From: Lewinellaceae bacterium
GTDB lineage: Bacteria; Bacteroidota; Bacteroidia; Chitinophagales; Saprospiraceae
Direction of reading: 5' to 3'
Length of the DNA stretch: 64,000 bases
NCBI GenBank assembly: GCA_020636215.1
Contig: JACJYG010000004.1
Coordinates: 1,178,001-1,242,000 of the forward strand
Positions 45,367-54,156 of the stretch are shown here, piece after piece. Below the pieces are notes generated by a model. It was not told the origin of the DNA. It did not search any database and saw nothing but the letters and a program-made list of their open reading frames with translations. Position numbers and translations under genes: made by a program. The first letter of the stretch is position 1; each line of letters begins with the position of its first letter.

Positions 45367-46152
45367 TCACAAATTCTTCAATCTTCCCCCATCCACCGCC
45401 AGGGCTACACCGGTGATGTAGCTGGCGGCCGGTGAGGCCAGAAAAGCGATGGCGGCGCCAAGTTCGTGGGGGTCGGCGAAACGGCCCAGGGGTATTTCCG
45501 CCTGCATTTCTTCGACCACTTCCTGCCGGCTGCGCCGCTCCTTGGCGGCTTTCCCGTCAATAATCTGCATCAGGCGGCCGGTTTGGGTAGCGCCGGGCAG
45601 GACGCTGTTGACGGTGATGCCAAATCGGCCCAGCTCGTTGGCTAAGGTCTTGGCCCAGTTGGCCACCGCCGCGCGTACCGTATTGGATACCCCAAGGTTG
45701 GGTAAAGGCGCCTTTACAGAGGTAGATATAATGTTTATTATGCGGCCGTAGCCTTCTTTTTTCATCCCCGGCACAACGGCCTGCACCAGCAGGTGATTGC
45801 AGATGAGGTGGGTATTGTACGCCTCCCGGAAAGACTCGATATCCGCCTCAAAGATAGGGCCTGCGGGGGGGCCGCCTGTATTGTTCACCAGGATGTGGAT
45901 AGGCTTGGCGGACACCAGTCCGCGCACTTTGAGCTGCAGGTCATCGATATCGGTAAAATCAGCAGCGAGAAAATCGTGATCCTGCCCCTGGCTATTATCC
46001 ATTTCCTGAACAATATCCGCCATGATAGTGGCGGAGCGGGAAACCAGGGTGACGTTGGCGCCCAGCTTAGCAATCTCCAGGGCAGCTGCTTTGCCGATGC
46101 CTTTGCTACTTCCACAAACCAATGCATTCTTTCCTTTGAGGTTGAGGTCCAT
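45367..46152 (-). CDS. SDR-family oxidoreductase lacking canonical YxxxK
   Basis: From ATG 46152 the protein (261 residues) has the Rossmann motif ALVCGSSKGIGKAAALEIAK and HILVNNTGG. It also has IINIISTSVKAPLP and a C-terminal SYITGVALAVDGG. Where classical members have Tyr-x-x-x-Lys, this one reads VSNTVRAAV, so the Tyr and Lys positions are Ser and Arg. Such variants are annotated as 3-oxoacyl-ACP reductase-like; activity is uncertain. The extra 31-residue upstream frame is A/T-rich and rejected. Confidence 0.88.
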   Translation of the reverse strand: MDLNLKGKNALVCGSSKGIGKAAALEIAKLGANVTLVSRSATIMADIVQEMDNSQGQDHDFLAADFTDIDDLQLKVRGLVSAKPIHILVNNTGGPPAGPIFEADIESFREAYNTHLICNHLLVQAVVPGMKKEGYGRIINIISTSVKAPLPNLGVSNTVRAAVANWAKTLANELGRFGITVNSVLPGATQTGRLMQIIDGKAAKERRSRQEVVEEMQAEIPLGRFADPHELGAAIAFLASPAASYITGVALAVDGGRLKNL

Positions 46153-46216
46153 ATTTGGAGGAGCTTGAGGGTTTTTACTAAATTTGGCTAAATTTAATAT
46201 AATTTGACCGTGAGAA

Positions 46217-46285
46217 AAAACCTTTGAGGTTTGTCCAAAACCCAAAGGTTTTAATAGTCAAAAATCATAAATCATAAATCCACCC
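46217..46285. repeat. Inverted pair AAAACCTTTG/CAAAGGTTTT and AAATCAT units
   Basis: A perfect 10-bp inverted pair (46217-46226, 46243-46252) is followed by three AAATCAT(A) units at 46262-46280. It sits in the divergent gap between the SDR and 3-hydroxyanthranilate dioxygenase genes. Confidence 0.55.
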
Positions 46286-46289
46286 TACT

Positions 46290-46808
46290 ATGCCACTAGC
46301 CAAACCATTCAACCTCCGGAAATGGGTCGACGAACATCGAGGCCTGCTTAAGCCGCCTGTGGGCAACCAGCAAGTTTACAAAGGCAATGACGACTACATC
46401 GTGATGGTCGTCGGAGGGCCCAATGGCCGCAAGGATTACCACTGGGAAGAAGGCGAAGAGCTTTTCTACCAACTCGAAGGTGACATCACGCTCAAGATAA
46501 TCAATGAAGCCGGCCAGCCGGAGGATATTGCCATCCGGGAAGGGGAGATGTTCCTTCTGCCACCGCGTATTCCGCATTCGCCCCAGCGGCCCGCCAATAC
46601 GATCGGCCTGGTAATCGAACGCTATCGCCATCAGGGCGAGAACGACAAGTTGATGTGGTTCTGTGAGAACTGCCATCGCAAGCTGCATGAAGAAACCTTC
46701 GCGCTGGAAGATATCGTTCTGCAGCTAAAAGCCGCTATTACCAAATTCATGGATTCGGAAGAATTGCGCACCTGCAAGCATTGCGGGACAGTCATGCAAA
46801 AAGCCTAG
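46290..46808 (+). CDS. 3-Hydroxyanthranilate 3,4-dioxygenase
   Basis: The 172-residue cupin enzyme opens 3-hydroxyanthranilate in tryptophan/kynurenine catabolism. It starts KPFNLRKWVDEHRGLLKPPV, the family opening, and has DYHWEEGEELFYQLEGD with metal ligands. PPRIPHSPQRPANTIGLVIE follows. A C-terminal rubredoxin-like site has CENCHRKLH and CKHC. The symbol haaO or nbaC would apply. No other kynurenine gene is near; an LpxH-type gene follows 7 bp downstream. Confidence 0.95.
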   Translation: MPLAKPFNLRKWVDEHRGLLKPPVGNQQVYKGNDDYIVMVVGGPNGRKDYHWEEGEELFYQLEGDITLKIINEAGQPEDIAIREGEMFLLPPRIPHSPQRPANTIGLVIERYRHQGENDKLMWFCENCHRKLHEETFALEDIVLQLKAAITKFMDSEELRTCKHCGTVMQKA

Positions 46809-46815
46809 GTGGTTG

Positions 46816-47610
46816 ATGAAGAAAGTTTATTTCGCTTCTGACTTTCACCTGGGAGTTGATGCAAGGTTGAGCAGCCGCGAGCGGGAACAGCAAATTGTAC
46901 GCTGGCTGGAACAGATCCGGAAAGATGCTGAGGCCATTTACCTGGTGGGGGATGTGTTCGATTTCTGGTTCGAGTACCGCACTGTGGTGCCCAAAGGGTG
47001 CCTGCGGTTGTTGGGCAAGCTGGCGGAACTGCGGGATGACGGTATTCCCATTTACTTTTTTACCGGTAACCACGACATGTGGATGTTCCGTTACTTCGAA
47101 GAAGAGTTGGGCATCCCCATTTACCGACAGCCCATCGAACGGGAAATCATGGGCAAGTCTTTTTTGATCGGCCATGGCGATGGGCTCGGCCCGGGCGACT
47201 ATGGATATAAATTCATCAAAAAAGTCTTTGCCAACCCCTTTTGCCAATGGCTTTTTGAACGCCTGCATCCCAACTTCGGTATCCGCCTGGCCAACTTCTG
47301 GTCAGGTAAAAGCCGGGGGGCCGCCAAATCGGATGTCGGCCGCTTCCTGGGGGAAGCTAACGAATGGCTCATCGCTTACTGCAACAGAAAGCTGGAACAG
47401 AAACACCGCGATTATTTCATCTTCGGCCACCGCCACCTCCCTATCGACCACGCGCTAAAGAATGGTAAAAGCCGTTATATTAATCTGGGCGACTGGCTGC
47501 ATTACAACTCCTACGCCGTCTTCGACGGCAGCAAGATGGAAATTAAATTCTTTGAAAATGATAACGGCAAGATATTTGGAAACAGGGAAGCAGAACAGCA
47601 GAAAACCTAA
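46816..47610 (+). CDS. UDP-2,3-diacylglucosamine diphosphatase-like hydrolase (LpxH-type)
   Basis: The 264-residue metallophosphoesterase has YFASDFHLGVD, LVGDVFDFWFEY, FFTGNHDMW, IGHGDGLGPGD and FGHRHLPID. This is the complete metal-binding set of LpxH and related enzymes. In lipid A synthesis LpxH hydrolyses UDP-diacylglucosamine. ATG 46816 is preferred to TTG 46813. Its 3' end abuts a tandem array from which the next gene begins. Confidence 0.9.
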   Translation: MKKVYFASDFHLGVDARLSSREREQQIVRWLEQIRKDAEAIYLVGDVFDFWFEYRTVVPKGCLRLLGKLAELRDDGIPIYFFTGNHDMWMFRYFEEELGIPIYRQPIEREIMGKSFLIGHGDGLGPGDYGYKFIKKVFANPFCQWLFERLHPNFGIRLANFWSGKSRGAAKSDVGRFLGEANEWLIAYCNRKLEQKHRDYFIFGHRHLPIDHALKNGKSRYINLGDWLHYNSYAVFDGSKMEIKFFENDNGKIFGNREAEQQKT

Positions 47611-47699
47611 GGAAGTGGGAATTCGGAAGTGGGAAGTCGGAAGCAATTTCCCACTTCCCATTTCCGACTTCCGACTTCCAATTTCCCTCTTCCCACTTT
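47611..47699. repeat. Two-armed short array, GGAAGTGGG/CCCACTTCC
   Basis: The left arm (47611-47643) has GGAAGTGGG, GGAAGTGGGAAGTCGGAAG. The right arm (47648-47697) has CCCACTTCCC, CCGACTTCCGACTTCC and CTTCCCACTT, the reverse complement. It starts right at the LpxH stop. The right arm is read in frame by the following lipoprotein gene. Confidence 0.88.
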
Positions 47700-48499
47700 T
47701 CCTGCTCCTCCTGTTCTCCTCCTGCAGTACCACCCTGGCCCAACCCGGCCCTGTGGATTCTTTCCGCTTGCTTTATACCTTGCCATTGGAAGCGCAGTGG
47801 TTTACCGTCGACAAGCTGCAACAGGTTTATCTGATCACCGGGCAAAATGAAGTGGTGAAATACCGGCCGGACGGGCGTGAGCAGTTTCGCTACAACAACA
47901 ACACCCGTGGCGAGCTGGCCTATATCGATGCTACCGACCCTTTCAATCTACTATTGTTCTATCCTGAACTTCAGGGCATTGCCACACTCGACCGCACAAT
48001 GAATGAAACGGGTTGGTTGTTGCTCTTTTCAGCTCAGATCATCAATGCTACGGCAGTGGCGCTGGCGCCAGACAATAACATTTGGGTTTACGACCAGGCC
48101 GCTTTCCAGCTTCGGAAAATAGGGCGGGATGGCGCCCAACTAACTACTACGGACAATCTCAGCGCTCAGTTGGGGCGCCCTCCTTTCGCGCGGCAAGCGA
48201 TTGCCCGCGAAAATATGGTATACCTCTACGATCCTGGCCAGGGCGTTTTTATTTTTGACAATTTCGGGCAATTTCATCAACTGCTTGATCTGTCTGGCTT
48301 TACCCAATTGCAGGTATTGGACGGCAATCTGCTGCTTTTCCAACCGGGCGCCGCCCTGGCCTACAATCTGGAACGCTTCCAATCGGCTGCGCTTCGCTTA
48401 CCCGATACAGGAGGACAAGCCCGACAGGCCTATTGGCAGGCGCGGCGGTTATACCTGTTGAATGAAAAAGGGATGGTAGAAGTGTATGAGCGGCGTTGA
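47615..48499 (+). CDS. Hypothetical lipoprotein with NHL/WD-like repeats; signal peptide encoded by a repeat array
   Basis: The mature part from about 47730 has beta-propeller-like segments (QVYLITGQNEVVKYRPDGR, NIWVYDQAAFQLRKIG, RLYLLNEKGMVEVYE). A signal and lipobox (LFLLLLFSSC) precede it. The only in-frame start close to this is GTG 47615, so the first about 25 residues (WEVGSNFPLPISDFRLPISL) come from the tandem array. Earlier in-frame ATG 47462 lies within lpxH and is less likely. Function unknown. Confidence 0.75.
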   Translation: MGIRKWEVGSNFPLPISDFRLPISLFPLFLLLLFSSCSTTLAQPGPVDSFRLLYTLPLEAQWFTVDKLQQVYLITGQNEVVKYRPDGREQFRYNNNTRGELAYIDATDPFNLLLFYPELQGIATLDRTMNETGWLLLFSAQIINATAVALAPDNNIWVYDQAAFQLRKIGRDGAQLTTTDNLSAQLGRPPFARQAIARENMVYLYDPGQGVFIFDNFGQFHQLLDLSGFTQLQVLDGNLLLFQPGAALAYNLERFQSAALRLPDTGGQARQAYWQARRLYLLNEKGMVEVYERR

Positions 48500-48591
48500 G
48501 GCAGGGCTAAGAGCATTTTTGGAGCGTTATAGGCTAAAAGGTATATTTTTGGCCAGCCACCAGGCTTGTTCAAAGCTAATTTTTAGAAATT

Positions 48592-49512
48592 ATGAAAAAC
48601 ACCTTCACGATACCGGCCGATACCCTCCCGGAATTGCACAGCCACTTCCCGGAAAGGGTGCTAAACGCCCGTTCCCGAAGCACCCGGGCGGAACACATCG
48701 CTACCCTCAGCCCAGAGCGCGATTGCCAGGAGATCGCCTTCCTGCTGGGCTGCTACGAATTCCCCTGGGATACTACCCGCTCGCTGGAGCTGGCGCTATT
48801 TCGGGTATTCGGGGTGGCGAAAGGCACACCCTTGCTGGTACAGACGGGAGAATTCCTGAGCCGGGTACAGAAACGGTACGATGATACGGTGCTCATCCTG
48901 TCTGAGATCCTGGAAAACGGCTACGACAGCCCACGGGGACGGGCGGCCTTACGCCGCATGAACGAGCAGCACGGCCGCTACCAGATCCCCAATGACGAAT
49001 ACCTCTATACCCTTTCCACCTTCATCTTCGAACCCATCCGATGGAATGAGCGCTTTGGCTGGCGCAAGCTTACCCAACTTGAGAAGCAATCGTCCTATTA
49101 TTTGTGGCGGGAGATTGGGCGGCGGATGGGCATCAAGGATATTCCGGAGAGTTATGAAGCCTTCGAGCGTTTCAATATCGAGTTTGAGCGAACACACTTC
49201 CGTTTTTCAGAAAACAATCGGCTGTTGGCCGAATCCACCCGCAATCTGATGCTAAGTTGGGTATTGCCCAAATGGCTCTGGCCGGTCGGCGCTCCTTTCA
49301 TTCACGCCCTTCTGGATGAACCGATGCTGCGGGCGGTGGGCTTCCCCTCTCCTCCGGGCTGGTTGCGCGGGCTGGTGGAGGGCCTGCTGCGCGTACGAGC
49401 CAGCCTGCTGAGCCTGTTGCCGCCCCGCCGTCGCGCCCGGCTGTTGACCCGGGTGAAGAACCGGACCTATCCAACAGGCTATGCCGTCGATCAGTTGGGC
49501 GCTGACCGATAA
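48592..49512 (+). CDS. MpaB-like oxygenase family protein (DUF2236)
   Basis: The 306-residue protein matches the DUF2236/latex-clearing-protein-like fold. It has RSRSTRAEHIATLSPERDCQ, a helical core with CYEFPWDTTRSLELALFRVF, and FIFEPIRWNERFGWRKLT. Some family members are heme-dependent oxygenases; the His ligands cannot be confirmed from this segment. It overlaps by one base (TAATG) with a tiny membrane gene. Confidence 0.8.
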   Translation: MKNTFTIPADTLPELHSHFPERVLNARSRSTRAEHIATLSPERDCQEIAFLLGCYEFPWDTTRSLELALFRVFGVAKGTPLLVQTGEFLSRVQKRYDDTVLILSEILENGYDSPRGRAALRRMNEQHGRYQIPNDEYLYTLSTFIFEPIRWNERFGWRKLTQLEKQSSYYLWREIGRRMGIKDIPESYEAFERFNIEFERTHFRFSENNRLLAESTRNLMLSWVLPKWLWPVGAPFIHALLDEPMLRAVGFPSPPGWLRGLVEGLLRVRASLLSLLPPRRRARLLTRVKNRTYPTGYAVDQLGADR

Positions 49513-49631
49513 TGCAAGATGCAACCAAGGTGCTCGCTTGCACCCTGATCAACTTCGTTTTCAACCTCCTGATTATCGGTGCTGTTTACTCGCTGCTGGC
49601 ATTTCTGGCCATCAGGGGGGCGCGGAAATGA
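49512..49631 (+). CDS. Tiny membrane protein coupled to the MpaB-like gene
   Basis: ATG 49512 shares its A with the TAA stop of the previous gene. The 39-residue product has one hydrophobic helix (TLINFVFNLLIIGAVYSLLA) and a basic end (IRGARK). The TAATG overlap indicates translational coupling. It could be a small partner that recruits the upstream protein to the membrane. No family recognised. Confidence 0.6.
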   Translation: MQDATKVLACTLINFVFNLLIIGAVYSLLAFLAIRGARK

Positions 49632-49659
49632 GGTGGCCCGGAGGAGCCTAAAAGTGGAG

Positions 49660-49734
49660 TGGGACGTATTGGATTCGAACCAACGACCTCAGCTGTGTGA
49701 AAGCTGCGCTCTAAACCAACTGAGCTAACGTCCC
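49660..49734 (-). tRNA. tRNA-Val (anticodon CAC)
   Basis: On the minus strand, the acceptor arms GGGACGT / ACGTCCC pair, and the D arm is GCTC...GAGC. The anticodon stem CAGCT/AGCTG encloses TTCACAC with CAC at 34-36. The T arm contains GTTCGAATC. The discriminator is A and no CCA is encoded. All arms pair well. Confidence 0.93.
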
Positions 49735-49791
49735 GGGAGAACTAATCACCGGTTAAAAGTAGGAATTTTCCTGATGGAAATCCAAAAAATG

Positions 49792-49855
49792 TTCCGCCAA
49801 ACTCCAGCCTTCGCTCTTTGGGGCTTCGGCTGACAAAGCCAGTTTGGCGAAACGT
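49792..49855. repeat. REP-like palindrome with enlarged loop
   Basis: Arms CGCCAAACT (49795-49803) and AGTTTGGCG (49841-49849) are the same as those flanking the RAYT gene, but here they are 37 bp apart. The interior CAGCCTTCGC...GGGGCTTCGGCTG is itself partly palindromic. It lies at the 3' end of the BphX-like gene, next to tRNA-Val. Confidence 0.75.
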
Positions 49856-50268
49856 TAAACGTTCCGAACAAACAGCCATCCCGTTATTATAATGATTAGG
49901 TGGATCACCATAAAAGGAAGGTAACTTGAGGCTTCATACCCCCGGGTGATCCATATCGCATCGGCGACAATCCCGCGGAACACTTCGGCAAAAATGACCG
50001 TCAGGACGAGGAGCTTACTACCAGCCGGATTTCGGGAACCATAGACCAACATCGCCCCAAGGACGCCCAATTCGAAAACAAACACCATCCAGGCATCCGT
50101 GAATGCCCGAACCGCGAGTTGGTCCGACGAGAATGGCTCCGGCAGGTTTTCGGCAAAAAAGGGAGGATTCAAAAACAGCCCCCATAAATTCATTGCAGTG
50201 AGGAGCAGATAAAATGCGCCGACGATGCGCATCCACCATTGTAGTTTTTTCATGATTGTTGTTTTCAA
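49855..50268 (-). CDS. BphX-like small membrane protein
   Basis: The 137-residue protein has four hydrophobic helices (MRIVGAFYLLLTAMNLWGLF; AWMVFVFELGVLGAMLVYGS; LLVLTVIFAEVFRGIVADAI; MVIHLIIIITGWLF). The size and helix layout resemble BphX-type inner-membrane proteins. No catalytic motif. It is probably co-transcribed with the cytochrome c gene just upstream (42 bp). Confidence 0.75.
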   Translation of the reverse strand: MKTTIMKKLQWWMRIVGAFYLLLTAMNLWGLFLNPPFFAENLPEPFSSDQLAVRAFTDAWMVFVFELGVLGAMLVYGSRNPAGSKLLVLTVIFAEVFRGIVADAIWITRGYEASSYLPFMVIHLIIIITGWLFVRNV

Positions 50269-50310
50269 CGATAAAGAAAAGGAGTTATACAGTGTGCTTT
50301 TGCACTGTTT

Positions 50311-51276
50311 TTATTTAGCCTCTACACGGAGCGGATTATTCTCAGAGGGCGGCACCGTTTGAAGATACGCCCAGATGGCCCTCACCTCTTCATCATCCAG
50401 CACTGCAAAACGGGGCATTTGATGTTGCAGCATACTCCCATCGGGGCGTATCCCGCCTTTTACGGCTGAAAGGAACTGCTCTTCCGTCCAGCTGCCGATA
50501 CCATGTTCCTTGCTCGGAGTGATATTCCGGGAGATGCAGGTGTTGAATTCCTCATCCGGCACCGGGTTGCCGCCGGCGAAGAAGCCCGGGGATTTTTCCG
50601 GCTCCATCGGGTTGTTGGTTTCGAAACTGGCTGAATGGCAGCCATAACATTCATAAAACTCCGTGGCGAGGTAGCGCCCGTAAGCGATCTGATCGGTGGC
50701 GGGAGGAGCGCTGATGGGCTTGCCGTCGTAGGGCAGCGGTTTAAACACCCCAAACTTGATCAGCGCCTTCACCATAAAAGAAGACAGGTAAGCAGGAGCG
50801 GGGTGCGTAGCTTCCGAGGGCTGCATAATGCCGGAATCGGAACGCAGGTAAGCGATAATGGAGGCCAGGTCTTCATCCGACATGTTGGGGTGGCACATCA
50901 TGGGGCCCACCACCCGGCCGTCGCGGTTGATGCCCGTGCGTAGCAGATAGGCCAGTTCGCCATCCGTGTAGCGGCCAATGCCTTTGGTGGGGTGTTGGGT
51001 AATGTTGGCGGTCCACATCTCGCCGAAGGGGTCGGTAGCCTGAGAGAACAGGCGGCCGCTCATCTTGCCATCTTCGCCCAGGTGGCAATGGGTGCAGGCC
51101 AGTTCAACCACTTTCCTCCCTTTGGCCAGGCTGGCCGAGTCGACGGGCAATTGGACGGTGGGAGGCTTTACTTCGTAGGTGGGCATTGGAGTGAATTGTA
51201 TCCAGGCTGCTGTTGCAATCAGCAATAAAACGAGGATACCGAAACCAATGCCTGCGATCTTAAGTGCTTTTTTCAT
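50311..51276 (-). CDS. Membrane-anchored dihaem cytochrome c
   Basis: From ATG 51276 the protein (321 residues) has one N-terminal helix (IAGIGFGILVLLLIATAAWI). Two haem c sites follow: CTHCH near residue 65 and CYGCH near 215. Repeated MPxF/Met regions could be distal ligands. It transfers electrons in the periplasm. The upstream 18-residue extension from 51330 is rejected because the signal helix would be internal. Confidence 0.9.
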   Translation of the reverse strand: MKKALKIAGIGFGILVLLLIATAAWIQFTPMPTYEVKPPTVQLPVDSASLAKGRKVVELACTHCHLGEDGKMSGRLFSQATDPFGEMWTANITQHPTKGIGRYTDGELAYLLRTGINRDGRVVGPMMCHPNMSDEDLASIIAYLRSDSGIMQPSEATHPAPAYLSSFMVKALIKFGVFKPLPYDGKPISAPPATDQIAYGRYLATEFYECYGCHSASFETNNPMEPEKSPGFFAGGNPVPDEEFNTCISRNITPSKEHGIGSWTEEQFLSAVKGGIRPDGSMLQHQMPRFAVLDDEEVRAIWAYLQTVPPSENNPLRVEAK

Positions 51277-51416
51277 AACAAACCAGGATTTTGAAGGTGA
51301 CTGATTCAAAGGAATAATTTGATAGGACAAAATTACCCCTGGGCCACCTGCCCGGGCATCAGTAGGTTTTTGTAAAGCGCCTACGCAGATCTGCGTATTT
51401 TCTGAGAAAGGAGTGC

Positions 51417-52055
51417 TTACACGAGCTTATTCAAAACAGCAAAGCGCACCAGGCCGGCGATGCCGTTTACCTGGAGCTTCTGGATAAGGTTGTTGCGATG
51501 GGTATCTACGGTGCGTGGGCTGATGAATAGTTTTTGCCCAATCTCTGTACTGGAATACCCCTCGGCGATGAGCCGAAGGACTTCAAGCTCGCGCTCGCTG
51601 AGCTGATTGAGGGGGGGGCTTTGCGACTGTCCGGCCGGGCGAAGCAAGGCCAGGGCCACATCGCTGGCAAAGTAAGTTTCCCCGGCCGCTACCTTGCGGA
51701 TGGCATCCGATAACTCAGCCAGGGATGCATTTTTGAATAAAAAACCTTTGGCGCCCTTGTCTACCGCACTTTGAATAACAGCCCGGTCATTTAGCATGGT
51801 CAGCATAATCGCCCTGATGCCGAAGAATTCGCGCTCCAGGTGTCCGAGCGTTTCGATACCGCCCATACCAGGCATCTCTACATCCAGCAGTGCTACCTGA
51901 GCCTTCACGCCATTCCGCAAGAGTTGGAGCAACTGCCGGCCATCGGCGGCCTCGCCAACCACCTCAATGAAGTCGAGTTCTTCCAGCAGCGCCCGGAGGC
52001 CTTGCCGAACCAGGTGATGGTCATCGGCGATGATCAGGCGGATCTTGTTTTCCAT
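51417..52055 (-). CDS. NarL/FixJ-type response regulator
   Basis: The 212-residue protein has a receiver domain (LIIADDHHLVRQGLRALLEE) with phospho-acceptor D58 in VALLDVEMPGMGG. A LuxR-type HTH follows (LSERELEVLRLIAEGYSSTE, FISPRTVDTHRNNLIQKLQV). It starts 3 bp after the histidine kinase stop, so kinase and regulator form one operon, kinase first. Confidence 0.96.
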   Translation of the reverse strand: MENKIRLIIADDHHLVRQGLRALLEELDFIEVVGEAADGRQLLQLLRNGVKAQVALLDVEMPGMGGIETLGHLEREFFGIRAIMLTMLNDRAVIQSAVDKGAKGFLFKNASLAELSDAIRKVAAGETYFASDVALALLRPAGQSQSPPLNQLSERELEVLRLIAEGYSSTEIGQKLFISPRTVDTHRNNLIQKLQVNGIAGLVRFAVLNKLV

Positions 52056-52058
52056 AAG

Positions 52059-54116
52059 CTACACAGGAATTCTGACGGTGGAAACCGTGCCCCGAGGGGC
52101 GCCGGGTTCAGAGAAGAAGGTTCCTTCCAGGTTGGCCACCCGGCTCAGGATATTGAGCAAGCCCATGCTTCCGGCTTTTCTGGCGGATTCGAAATCGAAG
52201 CTATTCCCATCATCTTCTATTTTCAGCACCAGATTTCCGCTGGCCAGATAAAGCTGCAAGGCTACTTTCCCGGCGCCGGCGTGCTTCAGGATGTTATTCA
52301 GTAATTCCTGAGCAATGCGATATATACCAACCTCTATTTTTTCATCCAGCGTTTCGGGCAGGCCGAAGTATTCAAATTCGGTTTGGATACCTACTGGATG
52401 CAGGCTATTGCGCAATAACAACTCAAGGGAAGGCGCCAGGCCGTGTTGCCCAAGAGTGGGCGGTAGCATGACGTGGGAAAGGTTGCGCACTTCCGTGCAG
52501 GATTGATCGAGCTGTTGGGATAAGCCCTCCAGTTGTTCGGATTCCTCGGGCAGGGCTTTGTCCAATTTCCTTTGCAGCGCGTGAAACCCCATTTTCAGCG
52601 CCACCAGTTCCTGTGCAATTCCGTCGTGCAGGTCTTTGGCAATGCGGCGGCGCTCAGCTTCCTGTGCTTCAATGACGGCATTCAGCCCTAGTTTCTGCTC
52701 CCGGATAATCGCAGCGTCCAACTCGGCCTTTTTCTGGAGCCGGTAGCGGTTATAAAAAAGGTATCCCAAAACGGTAAGCGCCAGCATCCCCAATGCCAAA
52801 GAAAATATCCAGGTGCGTTGACGGAACAGGCGCCTTTGCTGTTCCGATAACTTTAGTTGCTGGGCGTTGATTTCGGCTTCTTTCTTTTTGGTTTCGTATC
52901 GCGTTTCCATCTCGGCGATGTTGGCCACATTATCGGCCTTAAACAGCGAATCATCCAGCACCATAAATTTTTTGAACCAGAAATGGGCCTGTTCATAGTT
53001 GCCCATTTTTTCGTAGGCTTTAGCCATCTCTTCGTAGTAGACTTCCAGCGGCTGCACCTGTTGGGTTTCCAGCATGATGGCATAGCCCTCCTGCGCTACA
53101 GCCAGGGCTTTGGCAGGCTGGCCCAACCCATTATAGGCCGTGGCCATATTGACCAGGGGGAAAACGAGGTTGGCCGGGCGGTTGGCTTCCCTCAGCAGGC
53201 GGGCCGATTGTTCGCACCATCGGATTGCCTCCTCATAGTCTTCTTTTTCATTCAGCAGGTGCCCAATTCCCCCACTGATGACCCCGGCGACAAATTTATT
53301 GCCTTGCTTCATCGCCAGGCCTATCCCTTTTTGGGCATACTCCATGGCCGGCTCAATATCCCCTTTGCTGCCATAGGCCACCGCCAGGTTGTTGTAGGTG
53401 TAAATAATGCGTTTGTCCTCACCGAGTTCCATTCGGATCTTCAGGGCCTTTTTCAGAAATTCTATGCCTTTATCATAGGCAAGCTGGTCTACATAGAGAT
53501 TCCCAATATTGCTGTACACACTGGCTACATCCGAAAGTTTACCGGTTTTCTCTTTGGCTTCCGCCGCCTTGAGGTAATAAACCATGGCCGAATCCGACTC
53601 TTGCTTTTCTGCAAAGGAAAATCCCAGCCCGTTGAAAGCCACCCCCTGTCCTTCGACATCTTCCAGCTTCTGATACATAACCAGCACTTTCCGGTAGAGG
53701 GCAATTGCGCCATCCGCATCGCCCTGCTCGTGTAAAGTACTGGCGCGAAGGCTCAGCGCCCGGGCTTCTCCTTTCCCATTGCGGGCGGATTTTGCCATTT
53801 TCTCCAAAGTATCAGCGTACAAAAGCGCAACGGACAAGTCCTGTTCTTTGGCTTCCAGGGCCAGTTCATAGTATAGCTCCAGCTTTTTTGCGGAGTCCTT
53901 TTCGCCTTCAAAGGCGCGCCGAAGGCTGTCGGCCACCGTTGTCTGGCCCGAAAGAGCAACACTGTATAGTAGGGAAGACAGGAAAAGAAAAACCACTAGA
54001 ATTGCAGCAAAGGCTTTGTAGAAGGCGCAGACATAAAAGGCGGAACCTTCGCAAGAAACAGAATCCGTTAACCCTCCGGTACGAGTAAGCGAAAACCGTG
54101 GTGATGAGGCCCGCAT
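52059..54116 (-). CDS. TPR-containing HisKA_3 sensor histidine kinase
   Basis: From ATG 54116 (685 residues) there is an N-terminal hydrophobic segment. Several TPRs follow (about 95-390), then a membrane helix (IFSLALGMLALTVLGYLFY) and a coiled linker. The HisKA_3 H-box is AERRRIAKDLHDG; the ATPase has LLNNILKHAG, IEDDGNSFDF and GSMGLLNILSRVANLEG. The frame open to 54326 crosses REP palindromes and is rejected. It pairs with the response regulator 3 bp downstream. Confidence 0.93.
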   Translation of the reverse strand: MRASSPRFSLTRTGGLTDSVSCEGSAFYVCAFYKAFAAILVVFLFLSSLLYSVALSGQTTVADSLRRAFEGEKDSAKKLELYYELALEAKEQDLSVALLYADTLEKMAKSARNGKGEARALSLRASTLHEQGDADGAIALYRKVLVMYQKLEDVEGQGVAFNGLGFSFAEKQESDSAMVYYLKAAEAKEKTGKLSDVASVYSNIGNLYVDQLAYDKGIEFLKKALKIRMELGEDKRIIYTYNNLAVAYGSKGDIEPAMEYAQKGIGLAMKQGNKFVAGVISGGIGHLLNEKEDYEEAIRWCEQSARLLREANRPANLVFPLVNMATAYNGLGQPAKALAVAQEGYAIMLETQQVQPLEVYYEEMAKAYEKMGNYEQAHFWFKKFMVLDDSLFKADNVANIAEMETRYETKKKEAEINAQQLKLSEQQRRLFRQRTWIFSLALGMLALTVLGYLFYNRYRLQKKAELDAAIIREQKLGLNAVIEAQEAERRRIAKDLHDGIAQELVALKMGFHALQRKLDKALPEESEQLEGLSQQLDQSCTEVRNLSHVMLPPTLGQHGLAPSLELLLRNSLHPVGIQTEFEYFGLPETLDEKIEVGIYRIAQELLNNILKHAGAGKVALQLYLASGNLVLKIEDDGNSFDFESARKAGSMGLLNILSRVANLEGTFFSEPGAPRGTVSTVRIPV

Positions 54117-54156
54117 AGCGCTTTGGATTTTACCCTTTAAATCTACGAACAGAAAA

